From the NCBI RefSeq assembly GCF_003601925.1, contig NZ_QZWH01000011.1, positions 1 to 53,125 on the forward strand: a DNA stretch of 53,125 nucleotides, in the 5' to 3' direction. A model generated the notes under the pieces. The model was not told the DNA's origin. It saw only the letters and a program-made list of their open reading frames with translations, and did not search any database. Origin of the DNA: Buttiauxella izardii (GTDB lineage Bacteria > Pseudomonadota > Gammaproteobacteria > Enterobacterales > Enterobacteriaceae). The position numbers were made by a program, and so were the translations under genes. Positions 44,736-53,125 of the stretch are shown one piece after another (positions within the stretch are counted from its first letter, which is position 1; every line of letters begins with the position of its first letter).

Positions 44736-46703
44736 ATGAATCAGCCTGATATTTTACAGGAAGTAGACCTGCACCAACTGAAAGTGACCGATGCGTTTTT
44801 GGGCCAGTACCAGCGGCTGGTGCGCGATGTGGTGATCCCGTATCAGTGGGATGCGCTGAACGACCGCATTACCGAGGCTGATCCAAGCCACGCCATCGAA
44901 AACTTTGAAATCGCGGCGGGGCGTAAAGACGGCGAGTTTTACGGCATGGTTTTCCAGGACAGCGACGTGGCGAAATGGCTGGAAGCCGTGGCGTGGTCGC
45001 TGTGCCAGAAGCCGGATGCGGAACTGGAAAAAACCGCCGATGAAGTCATCGAACTGGTGGAAGCGGCGCAGTGTGCAGACGGTTATCTGAATACTTATTT
45101 CACCGTTAAAGCGCCAGAACTGCGTTGGACGAACCTCGCAGAATGCCACGAACTTTACTGCGCTGGGCACATGATTGAAGCTGGCGTGGCGTTCTTCCAG
45201 GCCACCGGAAAGCGCCGTCTGTTAGACGTGGTTTGCCGCCTCGCCGACCATATCGACGGCGTGTTTGGCCCCGGCGAGAGCCAGCTTCACGGTTATCCAG
45301 GCCACCCGGAAATCGAACTGGCGCTGATGCGTTTATATGAAGTCACTGACAACCCGCGCTATCTGAACCTGGTGAATTACTTTGTCGAAGAACGTGGAGC
45401 ACAGCCGCATTTTTACGATATCGAATATGAAAAACGTGGGCGTACCTCGCACTGGAACATTCACGGCCCGGCGTGGATGGTGAAAGACAAAGCTTACAGC
45501 CAGGCGCATGAACCGCTGGCGTTGCAACAAACGGCAATCGGCCACGCGGTGCGTTTTGTTTACCTGATGGCAGGCGTGGCGCATTTGGCGCGGCTGCATA
45601 AAGATGAAGAGAAACGCCAGACCTGTCTGCGCCTGTGGGACAACATGGTGCAGCGCCAGATGTACATCACCGGCGGCATTGGCTCGCAAAGCAGTGGCGA
45701 AGCGTTTAGCTCGGATTACGATCTGCCGAATGACACGGTGTACGCCGAAAGCTGCGCCTCAATTGGCCTGATGATGTACGCCCGCCGCATGTTGCAAATG
45801 GAAGCCGACAGCCGTTTTGCCGACGTGATGGAACGCGCGTTATACAACACCGTTTTGGGCGGCATGGCACTGGACGGCAAACATTTCTTCTACGTGAACC
45901 CGCTGGAAGTTCACCCGAAAACGCTGGCCTTCAACCACATTTATGACCACGTAAAACCGGTTCGCCAACGCTGGTTTGGTTGCGCCTGTTGCCCGCCGAA
46001 CATCGCGCGTGTGCTGACTTCGCTCGGCCACTACATTTACACCCCGCAGCCGGGGGCTTTGTATGTGCATTTGTACGTCGGCAACGAAATGGCCGTTCCT
46101 GTGGGGGAGAAAGAACTGCGCCTGAAAATCAGCGGTAATTACCCGTGGGATGAGCAGGTCGATATTACCGTGACCTCGCCGCACGCGCTGCAACATACGA
46201 TTGCTCTGCGTTTACCGGACTGGTGTGAAAACCCGCAGGTTCTGTTAAATGGCGAAAACTGTGAAGGGGAAATTCGCAAAGGTTATCTGCATCTTAACCG
46301 CGAATGGCAGGAGGGCGACCGCATCAGCCTGACGTTACCGATGCCAGTGCGTCGCGTTTATGGCAACCCGCTGCTGCGCCATGTGGCCGGGAAAGTCGCG
46401 GTGCAGCGTGGGCCTTTGGTTTATTGCCTCGAAGAAGCGGATAACGGCGCGGAACTGCATAACCTTTATTTGCCGAAAGAGAGCACTTTCAGCCTGATTG
46501 AAGGCAAAGGGATTTTCGCCCACAAAGTGCTGATTCAGGCGGACGGCGAGCGCAAATCTTGCGAGCAAGCCAATCAACAGGCGTTGTATCACTATGATAA
46601 ATCGCCAGTAAAAGCCGAGGCCAAAAAGCTGACCTTTATTCCGTGGTTTAGTTGGGCGAACCGTGGGGAAGGGGAAATGCGCATTTGGGTGAACGGCGAG
46701 TAA
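44736..46703 (+). CDS. GH127 beta-L-arabinofuranosidase-type glycoside hydrolase
   Basis: A 655-residue GH127 enzyme (DUF1680 type). The founding enzyme HypBA1 uses a zinc-bound cysteine nucleophile with Glu322, Glu338, Cys340, Cys417 and Cys418. Here the equivalents are in place: E322 in SGEAF, E338 and C340 in YAESCAS, and the pair C418-C419 in GCACCPPN. An (alpha/alpha)6 domain fills the first two thirds, with C-terminal beta domains. No signal peptide, so it acts in the cytoplasm on imported sugars. GGAG precedes the ATG. It would release L-arabinofuranose from beta-linked plant glycans; exact specificity is inferred. Confidence 0.9.
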   Translation: MNQPDILQEVDLHQLKVTDAFLGQYQRLVRDVVIPYQWDALNDRITEADPSHAIENFEIAAGRKDGEFYGMVFQDSDVAKWLEAVAWSLCQKPDAELEKTADEVIELVEAAQCADGYLNTYFTVKAPELRWTNLAECHELYCAGHMIEAGVAFFQATGKRRLLDVVCRLADHIDGVFGPGESQLHGYPGHPEIELALMRLYEVTDNPRYLNLVNYFVEERGAQPHFYDIEYEKRGRTSHWNIHGPAWMVKDKAYSQAHEPLALQQTAIGHAVRFVYLMAGVAHLARLHKDEEKRQTCLRLWDNMVQRQMYITGGIGSQSSGEAFSSDYDLPNDTVYAESCASIGLMMYARRMLQMEADSRFADVMERALYNTVLGGMALDGKHFFYVNPLEVHPKTLAFNHIYDHVKPVRQRWFGCACCPPNIARVLTSLGHYIYTPQPGALYVHLYVGNEMAVPVGEKELRLKISGNYPWDEQVDITVTSPHALQHTIALRLPDWCENPQVLLNGENCEGEIRKGYLHLNREWQEGDRISLTLPMPVRRVYGNPLLRHVAGKVAVQRGPLVYCLEEADNGAELHNLYLPKESTFSLIEGKGIFAHKVLIQADGERKSCEQANQQALYHYDKSPVKAEAKKLTFIPWFSWANRGEGEMRIWVNGE

Positions 46704-46714
46704 AGCGGGATCGT

Positions 46715-46740
46715 TGGGATCTCTGTAATCAGAGATCCCA
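46715..46740. terminator. Bidirectional terminator between GH127 gene and yiaV
   Basis: TGGGATCTCT, loop GTAATC, AGAGATCCCA: a perfect ten-base stem between two convergent genes. There is no long T-run on either side, but position and stability favour a shared terminator. Confidence 0.65.
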
Positions 46741-46748
46741 TTGATCTG

Positions 46749-47888
46749 TTAATGATCAAGATAGAGATAATGTGTCCAGCTCGTCATGCGCAGCAGGATT
46801 TTGCGCAGAATCGACAAGTGCTCAACGTGGTCGCTATACACCGCCGCCTGCGCGGTTGTGCCTTTTGGCAGCGCTTTAATCTCAGGGTTCGGGTCTAAGG
46901 AAATGTCGGCATAAATACCGTCGAGTCCCGGATTTTGACTCAATCCCTGCAAGAACCCCTGTGCCTGGAAGCTACTGTTGGCGACCACCGGCAAAATCTG
47001 CTTCACCGTGCCTGGGAAAACTTTGCCAGGAATACCGTTAAACACCACTTCAGCTTTGTCGCCCGCATGCAGACGCAGTGCTGAATTCTGGCGGAATGCC
47101 GCATAAATATCAGTTTTTTGCAGTGGCACAAACACCATCGCCGGGCGCAGCGGCAGCGGGCGTAAGAACATGCCCGGTTTGAGTAAAACTTGCGTGACAT
47201 AACCGGCTTCTGGTGCGCGAACGGTGGTTCTGTCGAGGTTATATTGCGCCTCTTTCAGGCTGGATTTGAGCTTGTAGACCGTGGCATTTTCATTGCCGAC
47301 CAGAGCGGCTAACTGGGCTTTGGTCTGGTCGCGTTTCGATTGAGCTGAACGCCATTGCGCTTGTGTCGCCAGGTAATGTTCTTGCGCCGTTACCACTTCT
47401 TGATCGGTAAACGGGCTTGTCATGCGGTCGCGGCTGCCTTTGCGGTAGCGATTGGCATCTTTTAACGCCAGGTCACGATTCGCTTTGTACTGTTCGATAT
47501 CGGCGTTTTGCGAGGCGAGTCGGGCTTTGAGCACTTCGACATTCTGCTGCGCGGTTTCAATTTCGCCTTTAATCACATCAACTTTTGACTGGTACGGCGT
47601 GGGGTCGATACTGAAAAGAAAATCACCTTTTTTCAGCATCTTATTGGTATTGGATGTGACTGCAGTAACCGTTCCCTGGACTTCAGGAATAATCGGCACC
47701 GTCACGGTCAGCATCTGCGCGCGTTCGGTATACGGATGGTTGTAGTTCATCGTCAGAACTAAACCACTCAGCAGAATAACCCCGCCTAATATTGCGGTTG
47801 GCACTGACCATTTATTCAGGGGGATTTTGAACAGTTTGAATATACAAATACAAATGGCAGCATAAATAAGGATCAGTAATAATTCCAC
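46749..47888 (-). CDS. yiaV: YiaV, HlyD/EmrA-family membrane fusion protein
   Basis: A 379-residue periplasmic adaptor anchored by N-terminal hydrophobic segments (about residues 1-22 and 32-48, with MNYNHPYT after the second). A lipoyl/barrel-sandwich domain follows (VPIIPEVQGTVTAV), then a long alpha-helical hairpin (about 95-205), then the second lipoyl half (TTVRAPEAGYVTQVLLKPG). It ends LLRMTSWTHYLYLDH as in E. coli YiaV and its paralogue YibH. It follows yiaW by 20 bases on the minus strand. The yiaW partner and aldB nearby favour YiaV over YibH. Its transport partner is not known. Confidence 0.84.
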   Translation of the reverse strand: MELLLILIYAAICICIFKLFKIPLNKWSVPTAILGGVILLSGLVLTMNYNHPYTERAQMLTVTVPIIPEVQGTVTAVTSNTNKMLKKGDFLFSIDPTPYQSKVDVIKGEIETAQQNVEVLKARLASQNADIEQYKANRDLALKDANRYRKGSRDRMTSPFTDQEVVTAQEHYLATQAQWRSAQSKRDQTKAQLAALVGNENATVYKLKSSLKEAQYNLDRTTVRAPEAGYVTQVLLKPGMFLRPLPLRPAMVFVPLQKTDIYAAFRQNSALRLHAGDKAEVVFNGIPGKVFPGTVKQILPVVANSSFQAQGFLQGLSQNPGLDGIYADISLDPNPEIKALPKGTTAQAAVYSDHVEHLSILRKILLRMTSWTHYLYLDH

Positions 47889-47908
47889 GATATTTCCTGG
47901 TCATTTAA

Positions 47909-48253
47909 TTAGTCTGAATGTGGTAACTCTTTCTGGTTGTTGGTGCTTTGTGCGGCGAGTTGTTGTTCAAGCAAAGCGAGGCGGGCTTGCAGTTGCGCCA
48001 TATTGTCGTTCTCTTTGGCGCGGAATCCCCAGCCACGGTCTTCGCGGTACAACATTGCCCAAATCCAGATGAAAGGCCATAACACATGCAGCGTTAACAG
48101 GCTGACCCATCCGGCGGCGTGAATAGCATCCTGATGAGGATGATTACGCTCAACGGCGATTTCGTAGGGAATATCGTGAATGACAATTATTCCGTAAAAT
48201 ACCGCAAGAGAGGCAAAGCATAATAAGCCCAGTGCGAAATAATCTAAGAACAT
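47909..48253 (-). CDS. yiaW: YiaW, DUF3302 small inner-membrane protein
   Basis: A 114-residue membrane protein with two hydrophobic segments (about 6-26 and 47-67). It has the DUF3302 pattern MFLDYFALG, IIVIHDIPY and AIHAAGWVSLLTLHVLWPFIWIWAMLYR. The C-terminal part (about 80-105) is a short coiled coil (LQARLALLEQQLAA). It is the first gene of a yiaWV pair and diverges from the IprA-like regulator. Function unknown; the constant pairing with an HlyD-type adaptor suggests a shared envelope role. Confidence 0.86.
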   Translation of the reverse strand: MFLDYFALGLLCFASLAVFYGIIVIHDIPYEIAVERNHPHQDAIHAAGWVSLLTLHVLWPFIWIWAMLYREDRGWGFRAKENDNMAQLQARLALLEQQLAAQSTNNQKELPHSD

Positions 48254-48390
48254 AAGAATAATTTCCAGTGAAATGGGAACCGGAAAAGGTAGGGTAAAAT
48301 AGTTATCCTGACTAGTAATAATTTAATTAATTTTAAACTTCTGGCAAGATGTCTATAATCATTAATGAAATCATTCACCGAGGAATAACT

Positions 48391-49020
48391 ATGCCGTTAT
48401 CTGCGCCCGTCCGACCGGATGAATCTATTGGACGTTTACTTGAGGCACTGAAGCCTTTTAGCAGCGAAATGAAAGTGGTGCCGCGTAAAAGATTGCACTG
48501 GGAATACAAAGGGGAAGCGCAGCTTTATCTCTTTCTGGAAGGCGAGTTGTCGGTGTTGCGTGCCACTGACGGGCTGGTGATTGCTGGGGCCTACGACCCC
48601 CATTTGTTTGGCCTGGCAGAGTCTCTGCAAACGCTGCGGTGCCATATTCTGCGCGTCGATACCGAGTCGACGATATTGCGTGTCAGCGCGAAAAAAGCCA
48701 TGGAAATATTCGACCAACAAAACCTGTGGCGTGACGTGTCTATTACATTAGCTTACTTTAATAGTTATCTCTTTTATCGTGACGATCTGGTGGTTCAGCA
48801 GCGAACCTATTCCGTTATTTGCAATCATCTACAGGAAATTATTCAGTTGCCGCTGGAGACGAGAATGCGTGTTTCAGTGCTTGAATACATTCAAGAAAGA
48901 ACGCATTTATCACGCAGCAGTGTTCTTAATGTCTTGTTTGCATTGAAGGCTGCGAATCATCTCGATCTAAAAAGAGGTGGTTATTTAATAGAGATGAATG
49001 AATTGCCAGAGAAAATCTGA
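48391..49020 (+). CDS. IprA/YaiV-like cyclic-nucleotide-fold transcriptional regulator
   Basis: A 209-residue regulator from the ATG at 48391, which has an excellent Shine-Dalgarno (GAGGA, 48380-48384). The N-terminal part is a Crp-type beta-barrel without a clear cAMP-binding signature (LYLFLEGELSVLRATDGLVIAGAYDPHLFGLA). The C-terminal winged helix (RVSVLEYIQERTHLSRSSVLNVLFALKAANHLDLKRGGYLI) matches the form in IprA/YaiV, a regulator linked to oxidative stress in Salmonella. It diverges from yiaWV and precedes an ompA-type gene, so either may be its target. It is a paralogue type rather than iprA itself. Confidence 0.8.
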   Translation: MPLSAPVRPDESIGRLLEALKPFSSEMKVVPRKRLHWEYKGEAQLYLFLEGELSVLRATDGLVIAGAYDPHLFGLAESLQTLRCHILRVDTESTILRVSAKKAMEIFDQQNLWRDVSITLAYFNSYLFYRDDLVVQQRTYSVICNHLQEIIQLPLETRMRVSVLEYIQERTHLSRSSVLNVLFALKAANHLDLKRGGYLIEMNELPEKI

Positions 49021-49243
49021 CGCCAGCACGAATAATCAAAATGTGGCTTTAGCATTTTATGTCAATTACCGGTTTCCATTATGTGATGGCACTAGTAGTT
49101 GATCATATTGAAAATAAAACGTTTAAAAATAAACTTATTAAAAATTCAAATTCGTGAACTCTCCCTCTATTATCCGTGTCGACAAACTTATGGCTTTTTA
49201 ATTCTGGGTCGTTTGCTCAGAAACGGGATATGTTAGGGAATAT

Positions 49244-50290
49244 ATGAAAAAGACTCTTGTAGCTTTAATCGTGCTGAACGCTTGCGCAGTTTCTAACGTA
49301 TTTGCTGCGGCAGACGCGAATACCTGGTACGGCGGCGCTAAAATGGGCTGGTCGCACTATTTTGATGCCAGTGGCAACAAAGATTTCAACGATAACGTGA
49401 GCAACGCAACTGACTTCGATTTCGATAAAGACAACGTCAGCGGCGGTGTGTTTGCTGGTTATCAGGTTCTGCCATGGTTAGCGGTTGAAGGGGGTTATGA
49501 CTACCTCGGCAACATGGGTATCAACGGTAATAACGGCGTTGCTGGCGGCAAAATGGAAAGCCAGGGCCTGCAACTGTCTCTGAAAGCAAGCTACGGCCTG
49601 ACTGACGCGTGGGATATTTATGGCCGTGCCGGTGCGATGGGTTATCGCGCAGAAGTGAACAACGCAGGTCACAGCAATTTTGAAACGGGTATCCGCCCGC
49701 TGGCCGCAGTCGGTACTGAATATGCCTTCACCAAAAACTGGGCAGGCCGCCTGGAATACCAATGGGTGAGCAACGTCGGTAACTCCAACCAGATTGGTTT
49801 CAGCAGCGATGTAAGCTCTGTCTCAGCCGGTGTGGTGTATCGCTTTGGTCAGCACGACGACGCAGTTATCGCACCTGTTGTAGCACCTGCGCCAGCGGCC
49901 CCAGAAGTGAAAAAATTCAACCTGAAATCTGATGTGCTGTTCGGCTTTAACTCAGCAGAACTGACTTCTTCAGGCCACGCGGCCATTTCGCAGTTGTACA
50001 GCAGCCCTGAAATGCAGGCGGCGAAAAACAGCTCGACCACCGTTGTGGGTTACAGCGATCGCCTGGGTTCAGAAGATTACAACCAGCAGCTTTCCGCTCA
50101 GCGTGCGCAAGCCGTAGTTGATGCGCTGGTGGCGCAAGGTATGCCAGCTCAGAACGTGCGTGCCGAAGGCCGTGGTGAGAGTGATTCCATTACGGGTAAT
50201 AGCTGCGATAACAACATGCCGAAATCTCAGCTTATTGACTGCCTGGCACCGGATCGCCGAGTGGTGGTTGAGATTGCTGGCGAGCAGTAA
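49244..50290 (+). CDS. OmpA paralogue, outer-membrane porin with peptidoglycan-binding domain
   Basis: A 348-residue OmpA-family precursor. Signal peptide MKKTLVALIVLNACAVSNVFA before AADANTWYGGAKMGW; eight-strand barrel to about residue 205 (ending VSAGVVYRFGQ); an Ala/Pro hinge (APVVAPAPAAPEV); and the OmpA C-terminal domain (LKSDVLFGFNSAEL, GYSDRLGSEDYNQQLSAQRA) with the paired cysteines of NSCDNN and IDCLAPDRR. It differs from enterobacterial OmpA in the surface loops and has an odd Cys inside the signal (NACAV). The housekeeping ompA lies elsewhere in related genomes, so this is an accessory copy. AGGGA precedes the start. Confidence 0.88.
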   Translation: MKKTLVALIVLNACAVSNVFAAADANTWYGGAKMGWSHYFDASGNKDFNDNVSNATDFDFDKDNVSGGVFAGYQVLPWLAVEGGYDYLGNMGINGNNGVAGGKMESQGLQLSLKASYGLTDAWDIYGRAGAMGYRAEVNNAGHSNFETGIRPLAAVGTEYAFTKNWAGRLEYQWVSNVGNSNQIGFSSDVSSVSAGVVYRFGQHDDAVIAPVVAPAPAAPEVKKFNLKSDVLFGFNSAELTSSGHAAISQLYSSPEMQAAKNSSTTVVGYSDRLGSEDYNQQLSAQRAQAVVDALVAQGMPAQNVRAEGRGESDSITGNSCDNNMPKSQLIDCLAPDRRVVVEIAGEQ

Positions 50291-50302
50291 CGGTACGGGT
50301 TT

Positions 50303-50335
50303 GCCGGATGACGCTGCGCTCATCCGACCTACGAA
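50303..50335 (+). repeat. REP element after the ompA-type gene
   Basis: GCCGGATGACGCTGCGC followed by TCATCCGACCTACG: a REP palindrome starting 12 bases after the stop codon, the usual 3' position. Confidence 0.8.
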
Positions 50336-50392
50336 CCGCAATAAATCTTTGATGTGCAGTAAATAGAATAACAAGCTTCAAAATCGTCCGTT

Positions 50393-50419
50393 GCCCGGCC
50401 TTGTCGCCGGGCTTTTTTT
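50393..50419. terminator. Rho-independent terminator after the ompA-type gene
   Basis: GCCCGGC, loop of six bases, GCCGGGC, then seven T. It slightly overlaps the end of the convergent kinase gene, so it may serve the plus strand mainly. Confidence 0.85.
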
Positions 50420-51287
50420 ATTTCTGTTTTGCCAGCCAGACTGCGCCTAACATGCCCGCCTTATTTCCCAGCTTGCAGGGGCGAATCGGCACTTTCAGCA
50501 CATCCCAGAATTTGAAGCCTTCCAGATGACGCTCCAGCATCGGGTACAACATCGGCTGCGTACTGACGCCACCGCCCAATAAAATGGCCTGCGGATCAAA
50601 CAGCGACACCACGCTATAAATCCCGCGCGCCAGGTATTTCACCCAGTTGTCGATAACGCCCTGAATATGCAAATCCGTTTCGGCACGAGCAAAAATATCC
50701 TGCCCACGGATTTTCTCATCAGCGGGAATGTTCATCTCACGGCGACAGGCGTCCATCAGCCCTTTGGCCGAGGCCAACTGATGCATGTCTTCGCCGTATT
50801 TCCCCACCGGCAACACGCCAAACTCCCCGGCGCGAAAATGCGAACCGCGCATTAATTCACGATTGACGATAATGCCGCCGCCGATGCCGGTGCCAATGGT
50901 GACGCAGACCAGCGAATCATATTCGTTGCCCGCCCCGAGCCACATTTCGCCGAGTGCCGCGCAATTCGCATCGTTTTCAACCGTGATCGGCAGGTCAGTC
51001 AACTCGCCGAAAATCTCCAGCAAATTGCAACCATCAAGAAATTCCAGTGCCCCCGCCTTAGGGACGTTCCCGGTATGCGGGTTGATATAGCCGGGGAAAC
51101 TAATCGCGATACCGGCAATTTCATTATGCTGCCGATAGCCCGCCACCACACTTTGCCAGGCATCGAGAAACTGCTGGCGGTCATAGTGAGTGTCGTACTC
51201 TTCGGCGATCAGCACCTCCCCCTCTTCAGTGAATAAACCATGCTTAACATGGGTACCGCCTACGTCGAAGCTTATAAACAGGCGCAT
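50418..51287 (-). CDS. ROK-family sugar kinase
   Basis: A 289-residue ROK kinase. The start MRLFISFDVGGTHVKHGLF has an AAGGA Shine-Dalgarno; longer readings into the aldB upstream region are unlikely. The phosphate-binding DVGGT, the catalytic-Asp segment VENDANCAALGE and the second glycine-rich loop VTIGTGIGGGIIVN are present. The zinc motif CxCGxxGC of most ROK kinases is missing, the corresponding region reading AGEFGVLPVGKYGEDMHQLAS. Zinc-free ROK proteins include beta-glucoside kinase-type enzymes. It lacks an N-terminal DNA-binding domain, so it is not a ROK repressor. The sugar substrate is unknown. Confidence 0.84.
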   Translation of the reverse strand: MRLFISFDVGGTHVKHGLFTEEGEVLIAEEYDTHYDRQQFLDAWQSVVAGYRQHNEIAGIAISFPGYINPHTGNVPKAGALEFLDGCNLLEIFGELTDLPITVENDANCAALGEMWLGAGNEYDSLVCVTIGTGIGGGIIVNRELMRGSHFRAGEFGVLPVGKYGEDMHQLASAKGLMDACRREMNIPADEKIRGQDIFARAETDLHIQGVIDNWVKYLARGIYSVVSLFDPQAILLGGGVSTQPMLYPMLERHLEGFKFWDVLKVPIRPCKLGNKAGMLGAVWLAKQK

Positions 51288-51394
51288 GAGCAATCCTTGT
51301 AAAATCTCAGGGGTTTGCGAAAAGGTAATCTTTAAGTATGTATCAAAACCAATAACCTGCCGATTGAATCGTCCTAATCCTGGGATGTTTAATC

Positions 51395-51410
51395 CGTGAC
51401 CTGTGTCGTA
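51395..51410 (+). promoter_or_regulatory. Weak CRP-like site upstream of aldB
   Basis: CGTGACCTGTGTCGTA keeps GTGA in the left half and TC..A in the right half of the CRP consensus. E. coli aldB is activated by CRP, which makes a site here plausible, but the right half is poor. Confidence 0.3.
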
Positions 51411-51484
51411 AAGCCTCCAAACACTGGCGAAGAAATCACCGCTGGCGACTACGCTTGAGAGTGCAAACCGACAAGGAGAACTCC

Positions 51485-53023
51485 ATGACAAATAACCCTC
51501 CCAATACCCGAATCATTCCCGGCGAATATGGTTTCCCACTCAAACTTAAACCCCGTTACGACAACTTTATTGGTGGCCAATGGGTGCCGCCGGTCGACGG
51601 AAAATACTACGAAAATCTGACGCCTGTTACCGGCCAGCCGCTGTGTGAAATCGCCAGTTCCAGCAAAGGCGATATCGATCTGGCGCTGGATGCGGCGCAC
51701 GAAGCCAAAGCAGGCTGGGGCGGCATGTCGATTCAGGAACGCGCCAATATCCTGCTAAAAATCGCTGACCGCATGGAGCAAAACATCGAGCTGCTGGCGG
51801 CGGCAGAAACCTGGGATAACGGCAAACCGATTCGTGAAACCAGCGGCGCAGACGTGCCTCTGGCTATCGACCATTTCCGCTATTTTGCGTCCTGTATTCG
51901 TGCGCAAGAAGGCGGGATCAGCGAAGTTGACGGCGACACGGTGGCGTATCACTTCCATGAACCACTCGGCGTGGTCGCGCAGATTATTCCGTGGAACTTC
52001 CCGCTGCTGATGGCGAGCTGGAAGATGGCTCCGGCGCTGGCGGCAGGCAACTGCATCGTGCTTAAACCGGCGCGTTTAACGCCGCTGTCTGTTTTGCTGC
52101 TGATGGAGCTGGTGGGGGATTTACTGCCGCCGGGAGTCATCAACGTGGTGAATGGTGCGGGCGGCGAAATCGGTGAATATCTGGCGACATCAAAACGCAT
52201 CGCTAAAGTGGCATTCACCGGCTCGACCGAAGTCGGCCAGCAAATCATGCAGTACGCCACGCAAAACATCATTCCGGTGACGCTGGAGCTGGGCGGCAAA
52301 TCCCCGAACATCTTCTTTGCCGACGTGATGGACGAAGAGGACGCCTTCTTCGACAAAGCGCTGGAAGGTTTTGCGCTGTTCGCCTTCAACCAGGGCGAAG
52401 TGTGTACCTGCCCGAGCCGCGCGCTGGTGCAGGAATCTATTTATGAACGCTTTATGGAACGCGCAATTCGTCGCGTGGAATCCATCCGCAGCGGCAACCC
52501 GCTGGATGCGCACACGCAAATGGGGGCGCAGGTTTCCCAGGGCCAGATGGAAACCATTCTGAATTACATTGATATCGGCAAAAAAGAGGGCGCAGACGTG
52601 CTCACCGGCGGGCGTCGAAAAGCGCTGGAAGGTGATTTGAAAGCGGGCTATTACCTCGAGCCAACCATCCTGTTCGGTAAAAACAACATGCGCGTTTTCC
52701 AGGAAGAAATCTTCGGCCCGGTACTCGCCGTGACGACGTTTAAAACCATGGAAGAAGCGCTGGAACTGGCGAACGACACCGAATACGGCCTCGGCGCAGG
52801 CGTCTGGAGCCGCAACGGCAACCTGGCGTACAAAATGGGCCGGGGCATTCAGGCCGGGCGCGTGTGGACCAACTGTTATCACGCTTATCCGGCACATGCC
52901 GCGTTCGGGGGCTACAAGCAATCCGGTATTGGGCGTGAAACTCACAAAATGATGCTGGAGCATTACCAACAGACGAAATGCCTGCTGGTGAGTTATTCCG
53001 AGAAACCGTTAGGGTTGTTCTGA
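51485..53023 (+). CDS. aldB: AldB, NADP-dependent aldehyde dehydrogenase
   Basis: Oxidises acetaldehyde and other aldehydes to acids with NADP+. The 512-residue protein from the ATG at 51485 (AGGAG at 51475-51479) equals E. coli AldB in length and is highly similar. Marks: [23 protein letters not shown] cofactor-binding segment, FTGSTEVGQ glycine turn, [12 protein letters not shown] with the catalytic Glu, and the active-site Cys in [12 protein letters not shown]. In E. coli aldB is adjacent to yiaW and expressed in stationary phase under RpoS and CRP. Here it is divergent from the ROK kinase, separated by about 200 bases. Confidence 0.95.
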   Translation: MTNNPPNTRIIPGEYGFPLKLKPRYDNFIGGQWVPPVDGKYYENLTPVTGQPLCEIASSSKGDIDLALDAAHEAKAGWGGMSIQERANILLKIADRMEQNIELLAAAETWDNGKPIRETSGADVPLAIDHFRYFASCIRAQEGGISEVDGDTVAYHFHEPLGVVAQIIPWNFPLLMASWKMAPALAAGNCIVLKPARLTPLSVLLLMELVGDLLPPGVINVVNGAGGEIGEYLATSKRIAKVAFTGSTEVGQQIMQYATQNIIPVTLELGGKSPNIFFADVMDEEDAFFDKALEGFALFAFNQGEVCTCPSRALVQESIYERFMERAIRRVESIRSGNPLDAHTQMGAQVSQGQMETILNYIDIGKKEGADVLTGGRRKALEGDLKAGYYLEPTILFGKNNMRVFQEEIFGPVLAVTTFKTMEEALELANDTEYGLGAGVWSRNGNLAYKMGRGIQAGRVWTNCYHAYPAHAAFGGYKQSGIGRETHKMMLEHYQQTKCLLVSYSEKPLGLF

Positions 53024-53045
53024 GTTGTTTCAGTAACCGGGTTTT

Positions 53046-53125
53046 GCCGGATGACGCTTCGCTTATCCGGCCTACTCGGTTTCATAAGCCTTTGTTTTTG
53101 TATAGTGGATAAGCGCTAGCGTCAT
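53046..53125. repeat. BIME after aldB, cut by the window end
   Basis: GCCGGATGACGCTTCGC plus TTATCCGGCCTAC (53046-53075) is a full REP. A second, inverted unit (GGATAAGCGCTAGCGTCAT, 53107-53125) runs into the end of the window. Confidence 0.8.

Noticed and set aside
52190-52969. 259-codon minus-strand frame inside aldB
   Set aside because: Antisense shadow of aldB.
1-53125. tRNA or rRNA genes, CRISPR arrays, insertion sequences, integrases
   Set aside because: Searched by eye for cloverleaf ends, regular spaced repeats, transposase or integrase motifs and terminal inverted repeats; none seen. The gene-cargo change between loci is explained without visible mobile elements.

Overview
The window reads as chromosomal DNA of an enterobacterium (Enterobacterales, close to Escherichia, Kluyvera and Buttiauxella in gene content). 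The hyp operon, fhlA, yajD, ugd, wzi, the gfcABCD-type genes, yiaWV and aldB all give proteins close in length and motif content to their E. coli counterparts, and REP/BIME elements of the enterobacterial type lie between several genes. The species cannot be fixed from sequence reading alone.

Layout. (1) 1-5883: the hydrogenase maturation operon hypABCDE behind a sigma-54 promoter, followed by fhlA, the sigma-54 activator of the formate hydrogenlyase regulon; then yajD (HNH protein). (2) 6274-22673: a complete Wzy-dependent polysaccharide locus. It has a promoter and an RfaH 'ops' leader, a WecA-type initiating transferase, wza-wzb-wzc, three GT4 glycosyltransferases, a Wzx flippase, a Wzy polymerase candidate, a left-handed beta-helix acyltransferase, an exported right-handed beta-helix protein, ugd and wzi. 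(3) 22674-37791: a second complete locus with its own promoter and ops leader, a second WecA-type transferase and second wza-wzb-wzc. Its AT-rich cargo is different: a WecG/TagA-type GT26, a GT32, a Wzy candidate, a Wzx, a polysaccharide pyruvyl transferase-family protein, a GT2 and an FrhB/FdhB-like iron-sulfur protein. (4) 38225-42065: gfcABCD, accessory outer-membrane and periplasmic genes of group 4 capsule type.

(5) 42115-46703: a small sugar-use island: AraC regulator (minus strand), GPH-family sugar symporter and GH127 beta-L-arabinofuranosidase-type enzyme. (6) 46749-53023: yiaV and yiaW (minus), an IprA-like regulator, an OmpA paralogue, a ROK-family sugar kinase (minus) and aldB. 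In E. coli yiaV, yiaW and aldB are adjacent; here three extra genes sit between yiaW and aldB.

How it works together. Each polysaccharide locus is self-contained. A WecA-type enzyme loads a sugar phosphate on undecaprenyl phosphate, cluster-specific transferases build the repeat unit, Wzx flips it, Wzy polymerises it, and the Wzc kinase, Wzb phosphatase and Wza outer-membrane channel control assembly and export. Ugd would supply UDP-glucuronate, Wzi would anchor polymer at the surface, and GfcABCD would assist surface assembly. The strongest unusual signal is that the two loci carry matched control regions: a 17-bp-spaced promoter with the same -10 context, exactly 112 bases from the -10 end to the ops element, and a hairpin terminator-like structure between the WecA-type gene and wza in both. 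No rRNA, tRNA, CRISPR array, transposase or prophage gene was seen.
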